Of a stretch of DNA of 64,000 bases, positions 33,175-42,635 are shown one piece after another. Location: the NCBI GenBank assembly GCA_010015675.1, contig ML977005.1:1-64000 (forward strand). Direction: 5' to 3'. The position numbers were made by a program, and so were the translations under genes. Below the pieces are notes generated by a model. That model was not told the origin of the DNA. It searched no databases and saw only the letters and a program-made list of their open reading frames with translations. Source of the stretch: Byssothecium circinans (taxonomy: Eukaryota > Ascomycota > Dothideomycetes > Pleosporales > Massarinaceae). Within the stretch, counting starts at the first letter, position 1; each line of letters begins with the position of its first letter.

Positions 33175-35854
33175 ATGGACACTAACCCCGAAACGAGTTC
33201 GAAAAAGCGGAAACAGAGAGCGATCCTGTCTTGCGTCATTTGTCGGAAGAGGAAACTGAAATGCGATAGGGAACTGCCGTGTAATCGGTGCATTAATGGT
33301 GCTATTGCCGGGCAATGTGCTTATGGGAACGATTTACATTTTGGGGAAGACGAGTCTACCGATACTCATGAGTTGAAACGTCAGCGGAAAGATTCAAATC
33401 GACCGCGTTATACATCTCCGACTCAAGTGAATCAACAGCAGAAAACTATTCCCGACCGTCCTGGAGACCCGTTGCACACCTCGGAAGAATCAAGCCAAAA
33501 CGCCGTGAAACGGCTAGAACAGCGTGTTGCAACACTCGAAATCCTTCTAGATTCTCTGCAGTCCAAGGACGATGATCACGCTCAGCCGATCGTGGCATCG
33601 GAGCCTGCAGTTGAGGATAACTTCACTGTTTCGGCGGGGCTGTTCAAAGGTCGGAACTATCGAACATTCTACTACGGACCGACGAATCCGATGCTTGTCG
33701 TTGCACATGTACGTCGTCCATCAATTCAAAACATTCCACCCACTACCCTCCATTCTCCTCCTTAGGCAAACACTAACGAGAACAGTTCCCAGATCTCCAA
33801 CCCTTCATGAAACGCATCTTCATAAACTCGACCCTAGCACGCCTCCGGCAAGACCTAAAAGGCTTAGAAGACAGGGCCCGAGTCTCCAAAACAGCGAATC
33901 GCGTAATCTCCGTCACGAACCTAAGGAGTCTCCTCCCGGAGCGAGATACAGTTGATAAAGTCGTCAAGACATACTTTGAGACTTTCGAAACCACGTATCG
34001 CATTCTCCACATCCCTACTTTCTGGGAAATCTACCGAACTTATTGGGACGATGTGAATCCTCCGACGCAGGACACTGGCATCGACGCCATCGTTCTCGCA
34101 ATCCTAGCATGCACGCTATGTATCTCCACACACGACACGACGCGGTACGATATCAATGGGTCGACCTTCCGCGCCAAGGCAATTGTATGGATCAAAGCTT
34201 GTGAAGCATGGTTGAAACGGCAGAGTAATAAGCATAGGACGCTGGCTGTGGTCCAGGTACGTTTACTGAGGCTGTTGGCACTGTCGACTACGTGTTTGAA
34301 GACCAAGGAGTATTACCAGGAAGTGCAGGGAGTTGTGGCGTCGATGAGAGCTGCGGGTATGCATAGGGATCCGTCGATCTTGGGGAGTCGGTGTTCGGTG
34401 TTTGAGGGGGAGATAAGGAGGAGGCTGTGGGCTACCGTTATGGAGTTGGAGATCCAGGCTGCGGTTGATAAAGGTGAGTATATGTGAAGAGGACGGAACG
34501 TGAACAGCAGTCTGGATACGCTTCCCTCAATTTCGAGGTTGAAAATCTCCTTCCTCCAAACTTTTCCTCTACTACTTCACTGTATCTTTACTCACCATTA
34601 GACAGGAATATCGTCCCTCCTCACCAACTCCGAATACGACTGCAACCCGCCCCGCAACATCAACGACGCAGACCTCTCACCAGAGACAAAACACCTTCCT
34701 CCATCCCAACCCCCATCAACCTTCACAGATACTTCCTACCTCCACCACTCCGCCCACTCCCTCTCCCTTCGAACCAAACTCTGCGCCCAAGCAAACACCC
34801 TACACCCCCACCCCACTTCCCACTCCCTCCCCACGACCCTCGCCTCCGAAAAAGCCATCCGCTTAGCTCTCACCCACCTCCCAACCTTCCCTAACCCTCC
34901 CGCCCTCCAAGCATCCACACTCCTCGACCTCCAACTACGCCAGTTCATCTTAATCCTGCACACGCCCAGAGCCCTAGACGTGCGGAGGAGGTCAGACCCA
35001 GAGCACCGGTACTCGATGCTCACGTTACTGGAGACAGCGGCAATTCTGATCGAGAAACATGCGAAATTGATGGAAACGGGGAATTTCTCGCTATGTTGTA
35101 TTCGGTCTGATTACTTGAGGGCTGCGCTGCTGATTTGCCATATTACGTATCATGCTAGTAAAGCTGATGGTATTGTCCTCTCTTACTTACCCTATTCCCT
35201 TACGCTTCATCTCCCCTCCCCCTTCCGCCTCCCTCTCTATCCATCATTCCCCTCTTATGAAACCCAGCACGCTAACCCCACACAGACACCCTAATAACCC
35301 CGCTCTCAAAACAAATCTTCACCACCACAATACCCCCTTCCTTCCTCCTCCTCGAAGAGCGCTCCATGCGCCCCGGCCGCGGAACCCACCAGTACTGGTT
35401 CCTCAGCGCAGCGTGCAGTCTCGTCTCCATCCAGTTCGAACCCGCGACGAGGACGAAAGCGCTGGAGAGACAGGCGTGCGATCGCGTGTGCAAGTTGTTG
35501 TACCGCGTGCTGAGTTTACAGGATGAGGTTGTCGAGGGGTCGGGCGTGTGTGAAGTTGTATTAGGTGCTGGCGTGGGGAAGCATGGTGGGTGTGTGGATG
35601 GGGGGAGTGTTGGACATGAGGGGGGGATGGGAAGGATGGATGCGGCGGCGGCGTCGTCGTATGCACTCCCGCACGATGCTTTCATGGATACTACTTCGGT
35701 ACAGTTACCGCAGCTCGATCCCTTCCATGCGGATATGGATTCGGCGTGGTTGCTGAATGATTCGTGGTTCATGGATGATTTTCCGGTGGTAGAAGGGAAT
35801 GAGAAATTCGACTTTCGGTTTCTCGACAATGTCGGGGGAGGACATGTTGGCTGA
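33175..35854 (+). CDS. Zn2Cys6 transcription factor with fungal-specific TF domain
   Basis: Exons 33175-33708, 33786-34473, 34606-35169 and 35286-35854 sum to 2355 bp, 784 aa. The zinc cluster is at Cys20, 23, 30, 36, 39 and 48 with spacing C-x2-C-x6-C-x5-C-x2-C-x8-C, preceded by KKRKQR. A short coiled coil follows (NAVKRLEQRVATLEILLDSL, residues about 108-127). The middle homology region has YFETFETTYRILHIPTFW, REYY-like and GMHRDPSILG marks and RRLWATVMELEIQAAVDKG. The C-terminal part after exon 4 becomes Gly/Met/Asp-rich. It is probably nuclear and pairs with the divergent transporter gene. Confidence 0.9.
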
Positions 35855-36079
35855 TAATAAACGGTGGAGTGAGGGGGGCTTAAAGTGTAAAGGAGAAGGA
35901 TGTCCAATAAGAAGAAGAAGGATAATTCTTAAGGGTATCATTATTTTTCAACGCCACGCTCCTACTACGCCGTCTGCCTGGAAGTCTCGGCAGTGGTATA
36001 TAATACACGTGCTACTTGGCCAAGCCGAGCTCTCGAGTAGAAAAGAATACCACAAGGATCGCATGTACAACGCGATCCC

Positions 36080-37336
36080 TCAGTCACTATCGTCATCGCT
36101 CCCATACCCGACCAGAGGGCCTGCAGCTGGCTCGGTCTTCTTCGCCGTAGTTGTATTCGCAGTGTATCCCTTCAACGCCGCGAGTGTAGATCCCGACAGT
36201 ATGCTGCTCTGAGCTTGTGGTTGCTGCTGTTGCACGAGCCCATATGTCGGATCTTCTTCGCCATCCTCTTCTGGTGCGGCCCCTTCAATCATCATTCTCT
36301 CGTCTGATGCACCAAGCTGCCTCCCCTGCCCCCACTCCGCCTTTTCCTTCGCAAACCACACATCATCCGGCGCTTCATATCCTTGCAGCCCGAACCCACC
36401 CTCCAGCTTCCTTCTCTTCTTTGCCTCTCCAGCATCTTTTCCCCTTCCCTCGATCTCTGCCACGTACGCCGCCGGCAGCGCCTTCCTGATCGCTTCCGCA
36501 GCCTGTTCCTCGATCCTATGCGCTTCTCGCTTCTGCGCTGCGGGATTCGGATCCTGTGTCGCCCAACGCACGTTCAAAATCTCGTTGTGGTCTAGACTCT
36601 GATGGGCCATCGCCTCTTTTGCAAACTGCGAATTCGCTTCGTTCATGTAGGTTACAAAGGCTACGCCGCGAGCAGTCAGGACGCGGGTCCGTTCTATTTG
36701 GCCCCATTCTTGGAAGTGGCGGGCGACGATTTCTTCAATGTCGTCGGTTACATGGATGCGACCGATATACAGCGTGCGATTTTGGCGTTGGAAGGTTCCT
36801 ACACCGCCCATATCATCACGGTAGTCGGAGAACTTGTCGCGCCCGAAGCAATCGACGTTTGAAGGAAAGATGTCAGTGACGGCGGGCAGGCGGTGCAGGT
36901 ATTCGCAGTCGACGCCCTTGGGGCACACACCGCGCGCGAAGAAGAGGCAGAAGTATGAGCCGGGCGTCTTGTCGGCTTTCGTATATCCGCTGTCGCGTGC
37001 GACGACGCAACGGCCTTGGGCAGCGGTTTGAGAGAGGTATTTGTCTTCACGGTCGCCGCCGCTCCATTTGTTGTACCATATGTTGAAGATTGTACCTGTT
37101 GCTGGCGGCGCTTCGGTTTTAAAGGTCGCGGGGTCGACTTGTGGGCGCGCAGGACGTCGTTTGCGTCGGATTATCTTCTTGACCTTTTTACCTTCGGCGT
37201 TGGTGGTGATGATTACTTGCTCCGAAGTGGTAGCGGAGGCGGGGATGAGGTCGGTCGAGGAAGCGGCGGAGGATGACGCGAGAGAGGTTTCGGTCGTGGG
37301 TGCCACTGTGGGCGGGGGTGATTGTACTTCGGTCAT
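36080..37336 (-). CDS. CWC2: Pre-mRNA-splicing factor Cwc2 (RBM22-like)
   Basis: A single exon codes for 418 aa. A Ser/Thr-rich N-terminus and a basic patch (KKIIRRKRRPARP) lead into the Torus/zinc-finger part: FNIWYNKWSGGDRED, then the CCCH finger Cys130, Cys138, Cys144, His148 (spacing C-x7-C-x5-C-x3-H), then GRDKFSDYRDDMGGVG. An RRM follows with RNP2 LYIGRI at 189-194 and RNP1 RGVAFVTY at 223-230, then LNVRWATQDPNP. The C-terminus ends GYGSDDDSD. Cwc2 contacts U6 snRNA and the intron near the active site of the Prp19-complex spliceosome. The start codon is only 141 bp from the left end of the inverted-repeat element described next. Confidence 0.95.
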   Translation of the reverse strand: MTEVQSPPPTVAPTTETSLASSSAASSTDLIPASATTSEQVIITTNAEGKKVKKIIRRKRRPARPQVDPATFKTEAPPATGTIFNIWYNKWSGGDREDKYLSQTAAQGRCVVARDSGYTKADKTPGSYFCLFFARGVCPKGVDCEYLHRLPAVTDIFPSNVDCFGRDKFSDYRDDMGGVGTFQRQNRTLYIGRIHVTDDIEEIVARHFQEWGQIERTRVLTARGVAFVTYMNEANSQFAKEAMAHQSLDHNEILNVRWATQDPNPAAQKREAHRIEEQAAEAIRKALPAAYVAEIEGRGKDAGEAKKRRKLEGGFGLQGYEAPDDVWFAKEKAEWGQGRQLGASDERMMIEGAAPEEDGEEDPTYGLVQQQQPQAQSSILSGSTLAALKGYTANTTTAKKTEPAAGPLVGYGSDDDSD

Positions 37337-37508
37337 GGTGTGTGGTGCTGCTGTGGGAAGTTGAAGTTTGGGAGAGTGGTTGTGAATCTTTTACAGGTTG
37401 TCGGCGCGCGGTGTTTCTTCGGGTATTGCACGTGCATACTGCTTAGTCAGGGACTGATAACTTGGCGGCAGGAGTTAGGCACCCCGATAGTGCACCGTGC
37501 CTCATTCA

Positions 37509-37563
37509 AATCAACACCAATTTACACCCACACCACCACCCTCCAACACAATATAGTTACCGC
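37509..37563 (+). repeat. Left inverted repeat of the element
   Basis: The core starts AATCAACACCAATTTACACC and continues with a CACCACCACC run and CCAACACAATATA. Its reverse complement occurs at 40622-40676 with three mismatches. Confidence 0.85.
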
Positions 37564-37989
37564 ACTGGGCGGTGAACGAAAGGTGTCAAGACTGAGGTAC
37601 AACACATACCAAAACTACCCGAGCGTTGTCGATGAGTCATGCAAACCATCGCCCAAAAGCTGTAACACACCAAAAGCTTTCACCTCTTCATTGCTGCCTA
37701 ATGGACAATGCGGAACAGTAAAGTCTTCCAGCAACGAATACCAAGGTGATAATCCAGGCTTCGCCCATCTTAGACTAAACGGTTCTTCACTATTCACGGC
37801 ACGGTTCCTCTCTGTTCGGTACTCACCTCGTCCAACTCCGACCACTATTCCACACACAGCTCATCTCTCTCTCCTATACGCTCGAGTCCCTGCTGTTAAA
37901 CATCAAAACACCCTCAAGGCTAACGTGATACTGGATGGTAAACACTTCCTCACAGACCGCCTCAGCAGTGCATGCAATGAAATCAATAT

Positions 37990-38147
37990 TGCCATTACAG
38001 CTGGTGCCGAAGCAGATGAGTGCCATTACAGCGTGTGCAGAAGAGCAGTTGAGTGCCATTACAGCTGGTGCCGAAGCAGATAGGTGCCATTACAGCTAGT
38101 GCTGAAGCAGATGGGTGCCATTACAGCAGGTCAGAAGAGCAGATGGG
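37990..38147. repeat. Minisatellite, five copies of 31-33 bp
   Basis: Each unit begins TGCCATTACAGC and continues with a variable part like TGGTGCCGAAGCAGAT. Copies start at 37990, 38021, 38054, 38085 and 38116; a decayed sixth begins at 38148. Copies differ by a few bases and small indels. The units are adjacent without unique spacers, so this is not a CRISPR array. Confidence 0.9.
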
Positions 38148-38345
38148 TGCCAGTAGCAGCGACGCTGGCGGGGACTGGCGATGAAGGGCAAGGCGTGTGA
38201 GCAAAGCGGCTTCAGCATGGACGTGGGATAATGGGAGGGGGAAGGTTGACAGGAGAAGTTTACTCTTACGGCGGCGAGAAAAGCGGATAGCGTCATCTGT
38301 GGATGCAGGCAAGAGCGCCGCGATCTCCTTACTGTTACAGTTTGG

Positions 38346-38625
38346 CACCGTCCCGTCAGTCCCACTTCGTTACAGTTCCGCGCAGAAAAGACACATTAGG
38401 CCTCACGATCCCGCGGATGCCTGTCACGGTTCTAGAGGAAGGAACCGTCTAGCTTCGCCAATAATGGTCTCTCACCGTCCCGTTAATACCCGTCACAGTT
38501 CCGCACAGGAAGGAACTGTTGGGCCTCGCAATGACGGTCTGTCACCGTCCCGTCAATGCCCGTGACGTCACGGCTCTAGAGAGGAAGGCACCGTCCCGTC
38601 GTCTCTCACCGTCCTATTAGTCTTA
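38346..38625. repeat. Degenerate tandem array with a period near 70 bp
   Basis: The word CACCGTCCCGT recurs at about 38346, 38473, 38543 and 38589, with CCCGTCAC, GGTTC/GCTCTAGAG, AGGAAGGAAC and GGCCTCGCAATGACGGTCT between copies. The clearest period is 70 bp, from 38473 to 38543. It lies just upstream of the 399-aa gene and could contain its promoter. Confidence 0.75.
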
Positions 38626-38742
38626 CAGAAATGAGCTGTGAAGCCCAGGCCTCTTACTACCTACGACGGTCATCTCATTAGCAAAGACTCCAGCACTGCT
38701 ACGGCTTCTTCACACATACACCTGCTCGCACAACCAGTTACA

Positions 38743-40099
38743 ATGCCAGACCAAGCAATGGAAGAAGCCACCTCCACGAGTAGGCAGGAGGCGCAAGAGA
38801 AATTTGACAGTTCGTCTCATCCAACCCCAACGCAGCAGGACTGACGTCTTTTAGGATATATGGTGGTTATAGACAGCAAGGTTCGAAAGTTCGCGAAGCC
38901 ATCTACCCACAAGTCTCACTTTGCAAACCTTACTGAAGCGCGGGACTACTACCGCAGCCACCTCGATAGCCGGAACTTCCAATGGCCGATGGTGTTCTCG
39001 TGGAAGAAGGCGCCAAAGGACCCCAAGAGGCTCACCACTCGACTCGTGACAGCCCTCTTCAAGGAAGGAAGGATGACCCTCGACAGTCCTCCTGAAGTAT
39101 GTCTACCTACCCGGCTCCACATCAACCACTCAATGTTTGTACTAATCCTTCGGCATAGGACATTGCAGCCTCAGCCCAACCACCCCAGCGCAGAACGACT
39201 CCGAGCGCCTCAAACGCACAGCCAACGCTGGCTCAACGTGTGCGGGAGGAACCACCCCAACGCACGACTCCAAGCGCCTCAAACGCACAGCCAACGCTGG
39301 CTCCACGCTTGCCATCTGTCAGATTCGGCCGAAATCCTATGCAGCTGTCGAAAGGGCGCAATACCGCCAAACAATCCACGGGCCGAGTCGCAGCCACTCT
39401 GCCAGATACAGCCATAACCCGATGGTTGTCGAAAGGTAGGTTTTCCCTCCTCGAATCAGTGTATAGTACCAATTAACAAATACAGGAAATACGAGAGAAG
39501 ACCCGGTCCAGCAGCCCAAGCATCATGACCCAAGGCGGCATGAAGTCATCGACTCGGAGTCAGACGAAGCACTGAGCGACAGCGAGAGCGAGAGCGAGAG
39601 CGACAACGAGTTCACCAACACGGCCGACACCGACGACATCGACACGAGCGAGTCGGAACCGGAGCCTAAGCAGCGACATGTTCCACATGCCGAAGCTCGA
39701 GAATTGCGGACTGCCCGCAAACGCAGAGTAATCGACTCCGATCTAGAGGAGGTCGATGCTGAACTTGGCGGCGCGATGCAAAAGCGTGCGAGGACCGACA
39801 TCACAGAGAAGGCGAGAGCCACGGAGCCAGTCACTCAGACCGAACCAAGCAGCGAAAAGAACAAGTTTTTAAGAGGCATGAGGCAAAGTGGCATCTTCGG
39901 ATTTCAATTCAATGAAGGCGAACTCTGTGGCGCTTACGGAGTAAACAACCATGAAGGATACGTCCAACTATCTGACATGCTTACCATGAAAAACAAAAAA
40001 GAGGGGAACGAAATGGAAAAGGCCGAACGTGCGCTGATCATGAAGGGGTTCTCACACCAACTCGCCCCAAGGCCTGGCGATCCCAGCAAACTTAAATAG
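38743..40099 (+). CDS. Unrecognised 399-aa protein inside the inverted-repeat element
   Basis: Exons 38743-38809, 38855-39096, 39159-39435 and 39486-40099 sum to exactly 1200 bp. Introns are 45, 62 and 50 bp, the second with a TACTAAT branch site. The N-terminal 100 residues look folded (HFANLTEARDYYRSHLDSR, QWPMVFSWKKAPKDPKR). A 22-residue unit is then repeated twice (RTTPSASNAQPTLAQRVREE, then RTTPSASNAQPTLAPR). An acidic Ser/Glu/Asp stretch (DSESDEALSDSESESESDN) and a basic KRRVIDSD segment follow. The C-terminus is again compact (SGIFGFQFNEGELCGAYGV). No DDE, HTH or recombinase motif is visible. Intact frame and splicing argue that it is or was under selection. Confidence 0.7.
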
Positions 40100-40214
40100 A
40101 AACGCTATAAGTTTAATATATATGGGTTTTGTCTTATTTTAATATGCCACAGGGGTGCGCGCAACAACCGCGAAGGCAATTGCAAAATGCTAGGATTTAG
40201 TTAAAGAAGTTGGC

Positions 40215-40628
40215 TTGCTATACCCATATTTAGACAAGGACTCACACGAATACAAGGCGCTCAAGGCCGTCGGATGCAGATACTGTTCTTCAGCAGCAGC
40301 AGACTTCACCAACTCAACAACCTCAGACAGTGCAATAATTCACCACTCCGTTCACGCCTATGCAAGACCTGAATCACGCTTGTCTGCAAGGTTATGCGTG
40401 GATTGCTCCATTGCGTTCGCATGTGAGGAAGATTACGCCACGCACCAGAGAGACGAGCACCAGAACGAGACAGAGGACGTGGCTGCGATTTGTATGCGCT
40501 ACCTATATAAATTTAAGCCAACTACTTTGCGCCACCACTCTACAGCAACCACACGCTGCAAAGAGTTGGCTTGGATTTATATAGGTAGCGCATACAAATC
40601 GCAGCCAATTGAGCGTAAAAAGTGGTAA
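40215..40628 (+). CDS. Cys/His-rich ORF near the right end of the element
   Basis: The frame opens before 40215 and reads up to a stop at 40626-40628, about 137 residues. It contains CRYCSS, then LCVDCSIAFACEEDYATHQ with RDEHQ after it, a spacing like a C2H2 zinc finger (C-x2-C ... H-x4-H). No ATG begins the frame, so it may be a 3' exon of an unplaced transcript; a TAG acceptor at 40190-40196 is possible. The last 45 codons lie in the hairpin at 40480-40607. Coding status is uncertain. Confidence 0.4.
   Translation: MLYPYLDKDSHEYKALKAVGCRYCSSAAADFTNSTTSDSAIIHHSVHAYARPESRLSARLCVDCSIAFACEEDYATHQRDEHQNETEDVAAICMRYLYKFKPTTLRHHSTATTRCKELAWIYIGSAYKSQPIERKKW
40480..40607. repeat. 128-bp hairpin with arms of about 50 bp
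   Basis: The left arm starts TGGCTGCGATTTGTATGCGC at 40480; its reverse complement ends at 40607. The first 33 bases pair perfectly and the rest with a few mismatches and a bulge, around a loop of about 25 bases. If transcribed it would form a long double-stranded RNA. Confidence 0.9.
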
Positions 40629-40676
40629 ATATATTGTGTTGGAGGGTGGTGGTGTGGGTGTAAAATGGTGTTGATT
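40622..40676 (-). repeat. Right inverted repeat of the element
   Basis: Reverse complement of the repeat at 37509-37563 with three mismatches over 55 bases. Outside it, to about 40745, lies a longer terminal part that contains GGTCCCTTATTCGGGTA, partly matched on the left side. Confidence 0.85.
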
Positions 40677-40745
40677 AGTTGACGGCGAAGTGGGAGCTTT
40701 TTTGCACCGACGCCGGTGAGCACGGTCCCTTATTCGGGTACTCCC

Positions 40746-41229
40746 TACTATAACTGGCCGTTCCGGCGCTGACAATGTCGCATTTGCTTCCACTCTTACG
40801 AACTATTGTGATCTTGTCTGAAATTATCTTAGATACATCTCTGCATAATCTTTGATTCTTTCGATATGGTACCAGTTCATTTTCCTCGAACGTTTTGCGC
40901 CATCAAAGCTCTCAGCAATTGCAAGCAGTATCACAACTAGAGTATCAGCAGCGTACAATATCACGAATTGCCTTGAGACACTGAGAAAAACTTCATCAAG
41001 CTAAACACCGCGATCAAAAGATGGCATCACGGTTAGATAAGATACATAAACAGAGCTAAGCTCCACTCAACACCGTCATCCCACTTCCCCCCACTTTCCC
41101 CTCCAGTCCAACATTGAACCCCAAACAAATCCCCCTCCTGATCCCAGCTACTATACTACACTCCATCCTTCAAAAAACAGCTTCTCCCAGCACCTACCCT
41201 CCCACCCAAACTTTTCCATCTATACCAAC
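40746..41229. other. Intergenic stretch right of the element
   Basis: About 480 bp without coding frames. The last 150 bp are pyrimidine-rich, as is usual for fungal promoters, and precede the SDR gene. Confidence 0.5.
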
Positions 41230-42194
41230 ATGTCCTACAACTTCAAAGACAAAGTCGTTCTGATAACAGGCGCAGGCAGCGGCATTGGGTGCGGTAATCC
41301 TCCTCTCACTGCAACCCAGCACCCGGACATCCAGCCATCTCAAACCACGTGCCGTAAATTTCTGATATTGATGCCATGACTAAATTGAACCGAACAGCCG
41401 CGCAACCGCCATAAAAATGGCCTCCTTATCCGCCACCCTCGCCCTCTGCGACCTCAACTACGACGCCCTCGAAGCAACCTCAAAGCTCTGCTCCACCTCC
41501 ACCTCCCCCCTACCGCGCTACATCGAAGATGTAGACGTCTCCTCGAACCAAGAAGTCAAAAAGTTTATAGAAGCGACAGGTACCCTTCCCCCCTCCTCCC
41601 CCCTCCCCACCTCAAAAACAAAGAAGCAAAACCTCACATCCCCCCCCCTTTCCCCACACAGTCCAAAAGCTCGGCCCCATAAACCACATATTCAACTGCG
41701 CCGGCATAAACCCAACCAGCATCCCCATCGAAGAAACCACCGACGAATACTGGACCTCGCTCATCAACACCAACCTCGGCGGCGTCTTCAACATGACGCG
41801 CGCCGCGATCCCGCACCTCGCGCCAAACGCCTCTTTCGTGAACGTGTCGAGCGTGAGCGGCATCCGCCCCTCGGCCATGCAGGCCGTGTACTGCACTACG
41901 AAGTACGGCCTCATTGGGTTCAGCAAGTGCATGGCTCTTGAGCTGGGGCCCCGCGGCATCCGCACGAATATCATCTGCCCCGGCTACATCGACACCCCCA
42001 CCAACGCCGGCATCGTCCAGGGCGGCGAGGCCGTCGAGCGAATGATCAACGGCAATGCCTTGGGGCGCCTGGGAACTCCCGAAGAAGTCGCCGATGTCGT
42101 TGCTTTCCTGTTCAGTGACGAGGCGAGGTACATGAATGGCAGTGTTGTGGAGATCGATGGCGCGCTTAGGACGAGTAGTACGACGAGTAAGTGA
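41230..42194 (+). CDS. Classical short-chain dehydrogenase/reductase (FabG-like), three exons
   Basis: Exons 41230-41288, 41398-41579 and 41662-42194 sum to 774 bp, 257 aa, the normal length of a classical SDR. Marks are the cofactor loop GAGSGIG at residues 14-20, the NCAG turn at 92-95, catalytic Ser144 (VNVSSVSG) with Tyr157 and Lys161 (YCTTK), and the PGYIDTP segment after the active site. The C-terminus has the usual LGRLGTPEEVADVVAFLFS. It would reduce or oxidise a carbonyl/alcohol with NAD(H) or NADP(H); the substrate cannot be predicted. Exon 3 is much more GC-rich than its surroundings. Confidence 0.92.
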
Positions 42195-42635
42195 TTGACT
42201 GAACTGATCGATAGATTGTTTGGTTTGGTTTGGTTGGTTGGTTAGTTCCGATGACAAGCAAGAAACGAGAGGAGGAAAAGAGAGGGGAGGAAGGTAGGGG
42301 ATTAGAAATGTCGTCGTCATTGGTTGGTCTATAAAAAACAGTGTAAAAGCGCAGGCCATTCCTTATGAACAGAATGGGGGGAAAGGATATAATGCTCGAG
42401 TACCAATAACATACCGTCTTGTGTACGCCCTGCTTTCATCCATGTCGTCGACCAGTCAACCATGCCGTCATGCCAGATGCGAGTGTGTTGCTCCTTTCCC
42501 GTTACCATCCAAATCCATGCCGATTCCAACGCCACGCAATACAATGCATCGCTTGCTAACATATACCACCATCCTGTCACACTGTCACACCCAAACGCCC
42601 CACTTCATCCTCACATCCAAGGGCCCGTTCCCTAC
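42195..42635. other. Convergent 3' region
   Basis: About 440 bp between the SDR and the histidine kinase, with GGTTT/GGTTG runs near 42220. No coding frame or RNA gene was recognised. Confidence 0.5.

Larger units (their letters stand above)
37478..40745. mobile_element. Inverted-repeat element of about 3.3 kb, type unknown
   Basis: Long inverted repeats bound this stretch. The inner parts, 37509-37563 and 40622-40676, match at 52 of 55 positions in reverse complement. Further out, an ACCCCGATA/ACCCGAATA block and ACCGTGC followed by CTCA occur on both sides in the same order, with about 36 extra bases in the right copy. The outermost matching bases are flanked by TA on each side (37476-37477 and 40746-40747), a possible target duplication. 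Inside are two tandem-repeat arrays, a 399-aa spliced gene, a Cys/His-rich ORF and a hairpin. I recognise no transposase, so it could be a non-autonomous DNA transposon with captured genes or a new element whose transposase is unfamiliar. Confidence 0.7.

Noticed and set aside
37990..38147. Possible CRISPR-like array
   Set aside because: Units are adjacent and degenerate with no unique spacers, the organism is a eukaryote, and no cas gene is present; it is a minisatellite.
39523..39834. Minus-strand frame rich in Ser-Leu repeats
   Set aside because: Antisense of the acidic GAGAGC repeat in exon 4 of the 399-aa gene.
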